From the NCBI GenBank assembly GCA_963738445.1, contig CAVTWS010000006.1, forward strand, positions 186,001-250,000: a DNA stretch of 64,000 bases, in the 5' to 3' direction. The notes beneath the pieces were generated by a model, which saw nothing but the letters and a program-made list of their open reading frames with translations, did not search any database and was not told the origin of the DNA. The position numbers and the translations under genes are program-made. Below, piece after piece: positions 38,203 through 46,409 of the stretch; within the stretch, counting starts at the first letter, position 1; every line of letters begins with the position of its first letter. This DNA is from CAVTWS01 sp963738445 (GTDB taxonomy: Bacteria; Actinomycetota; Acidimicrobiia; Acidimicrobiales; SHLQ01).

Positions 38203-38732
38203 GCCGGGGTCTCCTCAATTGTCGAATCGCTCTTGATGGCCGGGGTCGGTTTGGGCTTCTTCGGGCCCTTGCCCGGCTTGGGTCCGGGACCCCACTCGAA
38301 CACGGTGCGGGCTCGTTCCACATCCGTGTAGGACACGGTGCGCACCGAGCCGTCGGCGAGCGCCACATCGAAGGTGTCGTCAACCGCGGCGACCAGCTGG
38401 CCGTCGGAGCGTCGCTCGCCACCGACGTTCACGATGGTCTTGACCTTGACGTGCTGACCGACCGCGCGGCGGAAGTGATCGGGCGTGCGCAACGGTCGCT
38501 CGAGGCCCGGACTGCTGACCTCGAGGGTGTACTTGCCCGGGACGGGATCGGAGTCGTCGAGCAGGCGCGACACCTCGCGGCTGAGATCCTGCAAGGTGCC
38601 GAGATCGATGCCGTCGGAACGATCGGCGCTGATGCGCAGCACCGTACCGAGATGCTCCACGTCGACCAGATCGACCCCCCATTCGTCGAACAACGGGGTC
38701 ACCAGAGCCATCACACGTTCCTCGACGCCCAC
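38199..38732 (-). CDS. rimP: Ribosome maturation factor RimP
   Basis: 177 residues from a GTG preceded by GAGAGGAGGTCCC. VMALVTPLFDEWGVDLVDVE and SREVSRLLDDSDPVPGKYTL followed by EVSSPGLERPL give the N-terminal alpha/beta domain; the C-terminal Sm-like domain includes GQLVAAVDDTFDVALADG. A Lys/Pro-rich tail (PGKGPKKPKPTPAIK) follows. RimP assists late 30S assembly. It is the first gene of the nusA-infB operon, with a hairpin followed by a T-rich run in its leader. Confidence 0.92.
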   Translation of the reverse strand: MGVEERVMALVTPLFDEWGVDLVDVEHLGTVLRISADRSDGIDLGTLQDLSREVSRLLDDSDPVPGKYTLEVSSPGLERPLRTPDHFRRAVGQHVKVKTIVNVGGERRSDGQLVAAVDDTFDVALADGSVRTVSYTDVERARTVFEWGPGPKPGKGPKKPKPTPAIKSDSTIEETPA

Positions 38733-38815
38733 GGGACCTCCTCTCGACGATCAGGCGCAAACTGCGGTGGCGGGCCACGCCACGACCCGGCTCTTCTTTC
38801 GAACAACCGAGGACT

Positions 38816-38849
38816 GAATGAAACAAAGGCGTGGGCCGAGCCCACGCCT
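38816..38849 (-). terminator. Terminator-like hairpin in the rimP leader
   Basis: AGGCGTGGGC (38827-38836) and GCCCACGCCT (38840-38849) form a perfect 10-base stem with a 3-base loop. Reading on the minus strand, the stem is followed at once by TTGTTTCATTC. It lies about 45 bases after a TATACT box and about 85 before the rimP start, so it would act inside the transcript as an attenuator rather than after a gene. Confidence 0.65.
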
Positions 38850-38899
38850 CCGTCCTCCCGGATCAAGATGACCGGACCGTGAACAGCACGCGAGGACGA

Positions 38900-38905
38900 A
38901 GTATA
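38900..38905 (-). promoter_or_regulatory. -10 element of the rimP-nusA operon (putative)
   Basis: Minus-strand TATACT, close to the TATAAT/TANNNT consensus, stands out in this GC-rich region. No good -35 is seen 16-18 bases upstream. The plus-strand gene 38951 diverges from it. Confidence 0.4.
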
Positions 38906-38950
38906 CCCTGGCTGAAGGGCCGGGCGGCCTCCGGAAAAGAAGGGTGAACG

Positions 38951-40381
38951 ATGCCAGACTCGGCCGGCGACCTCGATCCCGCGACCCCATCGGCCCGTCC
39001 CGACGGGGCGGTCACCGACACCGTGCGACGGGCCCGAGCCGCGTTCGATCGCGGTGAGACGCGGCCCCTCGAATGGCGTCATCGCATGCTGGCCGGGCTG
39101 CTCCGGGTACTCCAGGACGGCGAGGACGAGCTCGTACGGGCGTTGCAGGACGACCTCGGAAAGCCCGCCACCGAAGGCTGGGCCACCGACATCGGCACCA
39201 CCCGCGGCGAGATCCGACACCTCGACAAGAACCTGGAACGGTGGGCCGCGCCACGTTCAGTGCGACTGCCCCTGACCTCACGACCCGGGCGCGGCTACGT
39301 CCAGCCCGAACCGCTCGGCACCGCTCTCGTGATCGCGCCGTGGAACTACCCGATCCAACTGCTGATCGGTCCGATGGCCGCAGCGATCGGCGCCGGGAAC
39401 GCCGTCGTCGCCAAACCGTCCGAGCTGGCGCCGGCCACCAGCGACACCATGGCCCGGCTCATCGCCCGCCACCTCGACACCGAGGCCGTCGCCGTCGTCG
39501 AGGGCGGGGCCGACACCGCGACGGCACTGCTCGGTGAGCGTTTCGACCACCTCTTCTTCACCGGCTCCACCCGCATCGGTCGGGTCGTGATGGAAGCCGC
39601 AGCCCGGCACCTCACGCCGGTCACCCTCGAGCTCGGTGGCAAGAGCCCCGCCATCGTCGATCGCTCCGCGGACATCGCCGTCGCCGGCCGCCGCATCGCC
39701 TGGGGCCGCTTCCTCAACGCCGGTCAGACCTGCATCGCGCCGGACTACGTGCTCGTCGACGCGACCGTGCACGACCAGTTCGTCGACAGCCTCGTCTCGG
39801 CGATCCATGAGTTCTACGGCGACGACCCACGAGCGAGCGCCTCGTACGGCCGAATCGTCAACGACCACCACCTGTCCCGGCTCGAGCAACTCCTCCATCA
39901 TCCCGGTGCCGGACGGGTCGTCACCGGTGGCGTCATCGACCGCGCCGACCGCTATCTCGCGCCGACGGTGCTCGAGGCCCCCGATCCCAAGGCCCCGATC
40001 ATGCAGGAGGAGATCTTCGGCCCGCTCCTGCCGGTGATCTCCGTGGAGTCGACCTCCGCGGCGGTGGCCTTCGTCCGTGAACGCCCCAAGCCTCTCGCCC
40101 TGTATGTCTTCGCAGACGACCCCGGGGTCGCCGACGACGTCATCCACAACACGAGCGCCGGTGGCACCTGCGTCAACCACACCCTGCTCCACATCTCCGT
40201 GCCTGGTCTCCCCTTCGGTGGGGTCGGGCCCAGCGGCATGGGCCGATACCACGGCCAGGCCGGGTTCGACACCTTCTCGAACCTGAGGTCCGTCCTGCAC
40301 CGGCGCAGCCGTCCCGATCCCCGGGTGCTCTACCCGCCCTATACCCGTCTCAAGGAGCGGCTCGTGCGCCGTGCCCTCTGA
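38951..40381 (+). CDS. Aldehyde dehydrogenase (NAD(P)+ type, class-3-like)
   Basis: 476 residues. The fold is intact: VIAPWNYPIQLLIGPMAAAI near residue 130, TLELGGKSPAIVDRSADIAV with the catalytic Glu, and GRFLNAGQTCIAPDYVLVDA with the catalytic Cys. The C-terminus INHTLLHISVP-like segment (CVNHTLLHISVPGLPFGGVG) and FSNLRSVLHRR resemble membrane-associated class-3 and CoA-independent fatty-aldehyde dehydrogenases. It oxidises aldehydes to acids. It is transcribed divergently from rimP; a phosphoribosyltransferase-like gene follows after a repeat-rich gap. Confidence 0.93.
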   Translation: MPDSAGDLDPATPSARPDGAVTDTVRRARAAFDRGETRPLEWRHRMLAGLLRVLQDGEDELVRALQDDLGKPATEGWATDIGTTRGEIRHLDKNLERWAAPRSVRLPLTSRPGRGYVQPEPLGTALVIAPWNYPIQLLIGPMAAAIGAGNAVVAKPSELAPATSDTMARLIARHLDTEAVAVVEGGADTATALLGERFDHLFFTGSTRIGRVVMEAAARHLTPVTLELGGKSPAIVDRSADIAVAGRRIAWGRFLNAGQTCIAPDYVLVDATVHDQFVDSLVSAIHEFYGDDPRASASYGRIVNDHHLSRLEQLLHHPGAGRVVTGGVIDRADRYLAPTVLEAPDPKAPIMQEEIFGPLLPVISVESTSAAVAFVRERPKPLALYVFADDPGVADDVIHNTSAGGTCVNHTLLHISVPGLPFGGVGPSGMGRYHGQAGFDTFSNLRSVLHRRSRPDPRVLYPPYTRLKERLVRRAL

Positions 40382-40517
40382 CCCCTCCCCCGAGCTTCTG
40401 GGGGCCCAGCGAACTGACCCCTCCCCCGAGCGATCTGACCCTACCCCCGAGCTTCTGGGGGCCCAGCGATCTGTCCTCACCGGCACTTGGGCCCCCAGAA
40501 CGTATAGGGAGGGGGTG
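40379..40517 (+). repeat. Direct and inverted repeats between ALDH and PRTase genes
   Basis: Units of the form CTGACCCCTCCCCCGAG plus CTTCTGGGGGCCCAGCG occur at 40379-40413, 40414-40433 (truncated) and 40435-40473. An inverted copy covers 40486-40517. TTCTGGGGGCCCA and TGGGCCCCCAGAA form a 13-base stem. The inverted copy contains the AGGGAGGGG ribosome binding site of the next gene. Confidence 0.75.
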
Positions 40518-41072
40518 GACGCGAGTGACAGGAAGAGGGACGGGGAGAGGGAGAGGCTTCGGGCCGGGTTCCCACTCGTCAACGACCATCCCGACGTGGC
40601 GGGGTTGCTGCGCGACCCGTCGTTGCTGGCCCTGCTCGGGCCCGCGCTCGCCGACCCCTTCCGGGACGCGGGGGTGACGATCGTGGCCGCTCCCGAGGCG
40701 CGGGGCCCGATCCTCGGCGCCCTGGCCGCCGTCGAGCTCGACGCCGGGCTCGTGCTCGTGCGCAAGGACGACCGCAACCACCCCGGGGCCGACCGCCGCG
40801 TCGAATCCGCCCCGACCTGGCGCGGCACGACCGAGGTGTTCCAGACCCGGTCGTTCGACCTCTCCCCCGCCGACCGGGTGCTCGTGGTCGACGACTGGGT
40901 CACCACCGGCAGCTCCCTGGCCGCCATCCGCTCGTTGATCGAGTCCGCCCACGCGACCTACCTCGGTGCGTCGGTCCTGGTCAGGAAGGCGACCGACGAG
41001 GTGTGCGCCGACCTCGGCGTGCACTGGCTGGTGCGGTACGACGAACTGGTGACCGGAGGACCGGCAGGCTGA
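40515..41072 (+). CDS. Phosphoribosyltransferase-fold protein (APRT-like)
   Basis: 185 residues from a GTG at 40515. The PRPP-binding motif is VLVVDDWVTTGSSLAAIRSL (residues about 115-134), and the core has VTIVAAPEARGPILGALAAV and LVLVRKDDRNHP. Such proteins are purine phosphoribosyltransferases or regulatory relatives; the sequence between the two motifs resembles adenine/xanthine PRTases, but the substrate is uncertain. The ribosome binding site lies inside an inverted repeat, which may limit translation. The stop codon is inside an 18-base tandem repeat. Confidence 0.78.
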   Translation: MDASDRKRDGERERLRAGFPLVNDHPDVAGLLRDPSLLALLGPALADPFRDAGVTIVAAPEARGPILGALAAVELDAGLVLVRKDDRNHPGADRRVESAPTWRGTTEVFQTRSFDLSPADRVLVVDDWVTTGSSLAAIRSLIESAHATYLGASVLVRKATDEVCADLGVHWLVRYDELVTGGPAG

Positions 41073-41122
41073 GCGGGCCGAGCCGGCTGAGCGGGCCGAG
41101 CCGGCTGAGCGGGCCGAGCCGG
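41069..41122. repeat. Three 18-base tandem repeats
   Basis: CTGAGCGGGCCGAGCCGG is repeated exactly three times at 41069, 41087 and 41105, starting within the stop codon of the PRTase gene and ending 2 bases before the stop of the convergent lipoprotein gene. Confidence 0.9.
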
Positions 41123-41124
41123 GG

Positions 41125-41901
41125 CTACCCGGAACGGTTCGATCGCATCTCGTCGAGGTCGTCGAAGATCGCCACCCCGTCGGACAGCGTGGAGATGATG
41201 TGGGGTTCATCGGGGACGATGGTCAGCTCGACATCGCCGCCGAGGGCCGACAGCGCGTCGGCGGCCGCCTGGCTCCCGGCGACCCAGGCCGGATCGTCGC
41301 CACCGACGTACAGGCGCACCGGTATGTCGGTCAACTCGACGAGTCGAGCCTCGTCGCCGGCATCGGCCGGGTAGCCGGGGAACGCCACCAGGCCGGCGAA
41401 ACGTTCCGGCTCCAAACCGGCGATGCGGAACGCGGACCGCCCCCCGTTGCTCACCCCGGCCAGGTAGAAGCGACCGCCCTCGGGGACGAGCCCGAGCTCC
41501 AAACGGTCGAGCAGCTCGGGGAGGTGCTGCTCGGATCCGTCGAAGAACAGCACCCCGCCCGGCGCCACCGGACTCACGACCACCCAACCCCGGCGAGCGG
41601 CTTCATCGCGATAGATCCCCGCCACGGTGGCCTCGACCAGATCCCGGGTCTGACCACCCGGTGGCAGCGCCAGGAGCACCGGGAACGTGCCGTCGGGTTC
41701 GAACTCGGGGGGTGTCACGAGGGCGTACTCCAACACGGTGCCGTCGCCGAGGGTCACGGCCTCGATGGGGACAGCCGCCTCCGACCCGGCATCGACGGCC
41801 GCGGCGGTGTCCGTGTCGGCGTCGCCGCCGGCGCATGACGACGCCAGGACCAGGATCGCGACGGCGAGCGCTACTGTCCGCGGCGACCGACGAACCCTCA
41901 C
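41125..41901 (-). CDS. Alpha/beta-hydrolase (esterase-like) lipoprotein
   Basis: 258 residues from a GTG that overlaps the upstream gene's stop. Signal peptide VALAVAILVLASSC with a lipobox cysteine at about residue 23, then an Asp/Ala-rich linker. The alpha/beta-hydrolase fold shows FPVLLALPPGGQTRDLVEAT, nucleophile elbow FYLAGVSNGGRSAFRIAG (G-x-S-x-G), the acid in PVRLYVGGDDPAW and the His in VPDEPHIISTL. It resembles polyhydroxyalkanoate/feruloyl esterase-like lipoproteins. It is probably anchored on the outer face of the membrane. Substrate unknown. Confidence 0.82.
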   Translation of the reverse strand: MRVRRSPRTVALAVAILVLASSCAGGDADTDTAAAVDAGSEAAVPIEAVTLGDGTVLEYALVTPPEFEPDGTFPVLLALPPGGQTRDLVEATVAGIYRDEAARRGWVVVSPVAPGGVLFFDGSEQHLPELLDRLELGLVPEGGRFYLAGVSNGGRSAFRIAGLEPERFAGLVAFPGYPADAGDEARLVELTDIPVRLYVGGDDPAWVAGSQAAADALSALGGDVELTIVPDEPHIISTLSDGVAIFDDLDEMRSNRSG

Positions 41902-42434
41902 CGGCGATCCGCGGCGAGCAATCCCGCTCGCTCGACGGCGGCGGCGAAACGGGGGTCCACGCCGAGCATATCGACATCGCCCCAGGGGTGCAGGGTGAGG
42001 CTCGGCTGGGACCAACCGACCGCCATCGACGCGTACATCCAGCCCAGCAGCGCCACGAGCGCGGCCAGCAGGAGCGGGGCTCCGTAGACGCCGCCTTTGA
42101 GGAGGAGCAGTCCGCCGACGGCCGCGAATCCGATCGTGGCGAGCGGAGCCCGCAAGCGCATCATCTGCAGCCGCGCCCAGCGATCGTAGGCCTTCTCCCC
42201 CATGGGGATGTACGCCGTGACCCGACTGCGGAACATCGCCCACAGCGCCAGTATCGCCCAGCCCGGCGGACCGAGGACGAGCAGGATCCACCCCGCGCCG
42301 ATGGGCCGGGACGGTAGCGACATCGGTACGAAACCCCGGGCTGGTCCACCCGACATGGCGCACACATGCGGCAGTCGCCGGCTGCGCAGCACCGCCACCG
42401 GTACGGTCACCGAAGTCACCGCCGGATGGTACAA
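41898..42434 (-). CDS. Hypothetical membrane protein
   Basis: About 178 residues. Two or three hydrophobic segments: GWILLVLGPPGWAILALWAM (about residue 48) and TIGFAAVGGLLLLKGGVYGA with PLLLAALVALLGWMYASMAV. The short stretch before the first (LRSRRLPHVCAMSGGPA) resembles a small Cys-containing cytosolic head seen in some actinobacterial membrane proteins. The start is uncertain; later GTG/ATG codons are possible. It sits just after ispG. Confidence 0.55.
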   Translation of the reverse strand: MYHPAVTSVTVPVAVLRSRRLPHVCAMSGGPARGFVPMSLPSRPIGAGWILLVLGPPGWAILALWAMFRSRVTAYIPMGEKAYDRWARLQMMRLRAPLATIGFAAVGGLLLLKGGVYGAPLLLAALVALLGWMYASMAVGWSQPSLTLHPWGDVDMLGVDPRFAAAVERAGLLAADRR

Positions 42435-42455
42435 GACGCCGGGAGGGCGGCCGCC

Positions 42456-43679
42456 TCAGGTTCGCTTGCGGATGAGCTCGATGCGGGCGCCGCTGTCGTT
42501 GGCGTCGGCGCCCCGGTCCGCCAGCAGCCGGGCCCGATCGCGTTCGGCCTCGCGAGCCGCCTTGGTGGTATCGACGCGCGCCAGGGCCGCTTCGACCCCG
42601 TGCTCGCTGATGAACTCCGCCCACTCGACGAGGGTCTCGACCATCTCGTCCTCGGGCACGACCGCGACGTTCTGGCCCTTCACGAACAGGTGGCCGCGCT
42701 TGTTCCCGGCGGCGATTCCGATGTCGGCGTCACGGGCCTCGCCGGGACCGTTGACGACACACCCCATCACGGCCACCTGCAACGGGATCTGCCGATCGCC
42801 GAACGCCTCCATGGCCCGGCGGGCGATGTCGATGACGTCGACTTCGGCGCGCCCGCAGCTCGGACAGGCGATCAGATCGACGTTGCGGCGTTCGCGGAGG
42901 CCGAGCGTCTCGAGGAGCATGCGGCCCGCTCGCGCCTCCTCGACCGGATCAGCCGTCAGCGAGTACCGGATGGTGTCGCCGATGCCTTCGGCCAGCAGGG
43001 TGGCCATCCCGGCCGTGGCCTTCAGCAGCCCGGCGGGCGGCGGACCGGCCTCGGTGACGCCGAGGTGCAGCGGGAAGTCCGTGGTCTCGGCCAGCTGACG
43101 GTACGCCTCGATCATCAACGGGACGCTCGAGGCCTTGACGGAGATCTTGACCAGGTCGAAGTCGACCTCGCGGAAGTAGTCGAGCTCCTGCTGAGCCGAC
43201 TCCACCATCGCCTCGGGGGTCACCCGGTCGCCGTACTTGGCATACAGATCGGGGTGCAGCGAACCGCCGTTGACCCCGATGCGGATCGGTACGCCCCGGT
43301 CCCGGCACTCCGAGGCCACCAGCCGGATGTGCTCGGGCCGGCGGATGTTGCCGGGGTTGAGCCGAAGGCAGTGCACCCCGGCATCGAGCGCGGCGAGGGC
43401 CATCTTGTACTGGTGGTGGATGTCGGCCACGACGGGGATCGGTGACCTGGGCACGATCTGGGCCAGACCCTCGGCGGCCTCGATCTCGTTGCAGGTGCAC
43501 CGGACGATGTCGCAGCCGGCGGCCGCCAGGGCGTAGATCTGGGACAGCGTGCCCTCGACGTCTGCCGTCTTCGTGATGGTCATCGACTGCACCGTGATCG
43601 GAGCACCCGCTCCGACCGGAACCGAACCGACCATGACCTGCCGGGTGACACGACGAGGGAAGCTGGCGGTGACGTCCAT
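42456..43679 (-). CDS. ispG: 4-hydroxy-3-methylbut-2-enyl-diphosphate synthase (flavodoxin)
   Basis: 407 residues; penultimate enzyme of the MEP isoprenoid pathway, reducing MEcPP to HMBPP. The TIM-barrel part has GAPITVQSMTITKTADVEGT and HCLRLNPGNIRRPEHIRLV, and the C-terminal 4Fe-4S domain has LIACPSCGRAEVDVIDIARR and VMGCVVNGPGEARDADIGIA, with three conserved cysteines. Intact, and next to rseP and dxr as in most actinobacteria. Confidence 0.96.
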   Translation of the reverse strand: MDVTASFPRRVTRQVMVGSVPVGAGAPITVQSMTITKTADVEGTLSQIYALAAAGCDIVRCTCNEIEAAEGLAQIVPRSPIPVVADIHHQYKMALAALDAGVHCLRLNPGNIRRPEHIRLVASECRDRGVPIRIGVNGGSLHPDLYAKYGDRVTPEAMVESAQQELDYFREVDFDLVKISVKASSVPLMIEAYRQLAETTDFPLHLGVTEAGPPPAGLLKATAGMATLLAEGIGDTIRYSLTADPVEEARAGRMLLETLGLRERRNVDLIACPSCGRAEVDVIDIARRAMEAFGDRQIPLQVAVMGCVVNGPGEARDADIGIAAGNKRGHLFVKGQNVAVVPEDEMVETLVEWAEFISEHGVEAALARVDTTKAAREAERDRARLLADRGADANDSGARIELIRKRT

Positions 43680-43697
43680 GGATGGGCGGGTTCTCGA

Positions 43698-45191
43698 TCA
43701 GTTGGGCAGGTTGACGGGATCGACGATGTCCCGGAGCACCGCGACGAAACCGACCGCCACCAACAGCGCGACGACGGCGTAGGTGAGCGGAAGCAGCTTG
43801 GCGACATCCGCGTGGTAGCGCCGGCCCCGCCGGGACCGCACCCGCTCGTACGCCGCCACGACGACGTGTCCGCCGTCGAGCGGCAGGAGCGGGATCAGGT
43901 TGAACGTGCCGACGAAGATGTTGAGGATGGCGAAGAAGCCGATGCCGTCGCCGATGTTCTCCTCGGCCGCCTGAGCACCGAGGCGGACGCCGCCGACGAT
44001 CGACAACACCCGATCCTCGTCGCCCGAATCGAACCGGCCTTCATCGCCGACCGGGACGACGTCGTCGTCGCCGGTGATCGAGTCCGAGAAGAACCCGCCC
44101 AATCCGTCCGGGCTGAACAGCCGGCCCATTGCTGGGACGACCTCCCGGATCACCCGGCTGAAGACCGTGACGCTCTCCCGGGCGGCATCGACGGGCGACA
44201 GCGCGACATCGGGGGCGTCGGAACCGATCCCGAGGAAGCCATCGGTGGCACCCTCGGTGACGACCCGGTTGACGATGATCGACACCCGGAGGATCTCGCT
44301 GTCGTTGATGACCTCGGCTTCGTACTGCCCACCCGGTTCGACCAACGTCGTGAACTCGGCCCACGACTCGACCGGCTCACCGTTGACGGCCACGAGACGA
44401 TCGCCGCTGACCAGCCCGTCGATCCCCGCCGCCGCTTCGTCGCTCACCCGTTCGCCGATGGTCGCCGGGAGCTCGATGGTCTCGCCGTCACGCTCCACGG
44501 TGAGGGTGACGTCCTGAGCCGCCAGCGGGCGGACGATGTCGGTCAGATCGACGAAGTTCGTGACCGGCTCACCGTCGATGGCCAGCAGCCGATCACCTTC
44601 GACCAACCCGGCCTGGTCGGCCGCGCTGCCCTCGACGATCCCCGACACCTCCCAGCGGTCCTCATCGGGCAAACCGATGAAGGCGAGAAGTCCGAACAGG
44701 CACACGATCGCGATGATGAAGTGCATGGTCGAACCCGCGACGGCGACACCGAGCCGAGCCGGGAACGACGCCTGACGGTACGTGCGCGATTCGTCGGCGG
44801 GATCGACCTCGTCGAGGTTGTTCATGCCGATGATCTTCACGTAGGCCCCGAGCGGGATGACCTTGAGTCCGTACTCGGTCTCGCCCCGCTGGAACGACCA
44901 GATCCGGGGCCCGAACCCCAGGAAGAACTCGGTGACCTTCATCCCCGCCCGCCGGGCCATCACGTAGTGCCCCAACTCGTGGAGGAAGATCATGCCCGCG
45001 ACTGCGAGGACGAACGCGACGTACCACCACGTCCCCTTCAGCCCGAGCCACACCAGGAGCGCGACCAGGATCGCCAGCCCCACGTAGTCCGTGCGCTCGA
45101 CCCGATCGCCGCCGTCGCCGATACCAGGTTCGTCGCCGCCCGAGGCGGGGGACGGATGGGCCTGGGGCGGGGCCGGAGTGTCGATGGTCAT
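43698..45191 (-). CDS. rseP: Site-2 protease, RseP family
   Basis: 497 residues. Zinc site HELGH at residues 71-75 in the first membrane helix (AVAGMIFLHELGHYVMARRA), then two PDZ-like domains (VEGSAADQAGLVEGDRLLAI, GIDGLVSGDRLVAVNGEP) and the C-terminal FNLIPLLPLDGGHVVVAAYE motif with the third zinc ligand. It cleaves membrane-bound anti-sigma factors or remnant signal peptides within the membrane. A Pro/Asp-rich cytoplasmic N-terminus of about 35 residues precedes it. The ATG overlaps the dxr stop. Confidence 0.95.
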   Translation of the reverse strand: MTIDTPAPPQAHPSPASGGDEPGIGDGGDRVERTDYVGLAILVALLVWLGLKGTWWYVAFVLAVAGMIFLHELGHYVMARRAGMKVTEFFLGFGPRIWSFQRGETEYGLKVIPLGAYVKIIGMNNLDEVDPADESRTYRQASFPARLGVAVAGSTMHFIIAIVCLFGLLAFIGLPDEDRWEVSGIVEGSAADQAGLVEGDRLLAIDGEPVTNFVDLTDIVRPLAAQDVTLTVERDGETIELPATIGERVSDEAAAGIDGLVSGDRLVAVNGEPVESWAEFTTLVEPGGQYEAEVINDSEILRVSIIVNRVVTEGATDGFLGIGSDAPDVALSPVDAARESVTVFSRVIREVVPAMGRLFSPDGLGGFFSDSITGDDDVVPVGDEGRFDSGDEDRVLSIVGGVRLGAQAAEENIGDGIGFFAILNIFVGTFNLIPLLPLDGGHVVVAAYERVRSRRGRRYHADVAKLLPLTYAVVALLVAVGFVAVLRDIVDPVNLPN

Positions 45192-46349
45192 GAGCGAGCC
45201 AATCGGTCGTCGATCATCATTGAAGCTACCTGTCGGGCCTGGCGATCGGCCGTCAGCACGTCGGCGACGGAGCCGGCGTCCGCGCCCGTCCACCGTTCGA
45301 GCGAGGCGTCGATGATCTCGGAGATGGCGGTCCACGGGATGGTCCCGGCCAGGAACGCCTCGACCGCGACCTCGTTCGCCGCGCTCAGCCACGCCGGAGC
45401 CGTTCCCCCGGCCCGACCGGCCTGGTAGGCGAGGTTCAGGCACGGGAACGCCTCTAGATCCGGCATCTCGAAATCGAGCTGGCGAAGCTCGGCCCAGTCG
45501 ATGGCACCGAACGGCAGGTCGAGGCGATCCGGGTAGGCCAGGGCGTAGCCGATGCACAGCCGCATGTCGGGGTTCGAGAGCTGCGCCATGGTCGCTCCAT
45601 CGGTAAAGGTCACCATGGAATGAACGATCGACTGCGGGTGGACGACGACATCGATGCTGTCGTACCCGGTCCCGTAGAGCTCGTGAGCCTCGATCACCTC
45701 GAGGCCCTTGTTCATGAGGGTCGACGAGTCGACGGTGATCTTCGGCCCCATGGCCCAGGTGGGGTGGGCCAGCGCATCGGCCACCGTGACCCCGGCGAGG
45801 TCCGCCCGGCTGCGGCCCCGGAACGGCCCCCCGCTCGCGGTCAGCACCAGCCGGTGGACCCGTTCGGGGACATCGTTGGCCGCGTAGGCACTGGTGCAGC
45901 GCGCAGTGCTCGCTGTCGACGGGGATCAACTCGGCGCCGGGGGTGGCCCGGAGCGGCTGGACGACCGGTCCGGCGGCGATCAGCGACTCCTTGTTGGCCA
46001 GACCGAGACGCCGGCCGGCCGACAGGGCCGTGAGGGTGACCGGCAGGCCGGCGAACCCGACCACACCGTTGATCACGACGTCCGCCCGGCGGGCCGCCTC
46101 GGCCAGGGCCGCGGCGCCCTCGGCCACCTCGACCGCCGGATCGATGCGCTCGCTCAGCGCGGCCGCCTGATCGGCTTCACCCACCGCCACGAATCGGGGC
46201 CGGAACTCCTCGATCTGGGCCACGAGCCGGTTCGACGCCCGACCGGCGCCCAGCGCCACGACCTCGAACCGCTCGGGCCGGTCCCGAACGATGTCGAGGG
46301 TCTGGGTACCGATCGACCCCGTCGAACCGACCACGGCGAGGGTCGTCAT
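45188..46349 (-). CDS. dxr: 1-deoxy-D-xylulose 5-phosphate reductoisomerase, one frameshift
   Basis: Second enzyme of the MEP pathway. The N-terminus MTTLAVVGSTGSIGTQTLDI has the NADPH-binding GSTGSIG, and LANKESLIAAG and IPVDSEHCALHQCL are intact. The frame then breaks near 45882; the rest continues in another frame with LTASGGPFRGRSRADLAGVT, HPTWAMGPKITVDSSTLMNK and the C-terminal helical domain to LARS. One base inserted or two lost explains the break. Since this gene is normally essential without the mevalonate pathway, a sequencing error is the likelier cause. The uncorrected frame runs on into rseP, giving a spurious 883-residue reading. Confidence 0.93.
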
Positions 46350-46409
46350 GTCATCGCTCCCCTCTCGCTAGGGCCCGACGAACCCAGCGACCCGCCAAAG
46401 TCGACCGGC

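Noticed and set aside
43698..46349. An 883-residue Dxr-RseP fusion protein
   Set aside because: It arises only because a frameshift near 45882 moves the dxr start into the rseP frame; the rest of dxr with its own stop at 45188 is present in another frame.
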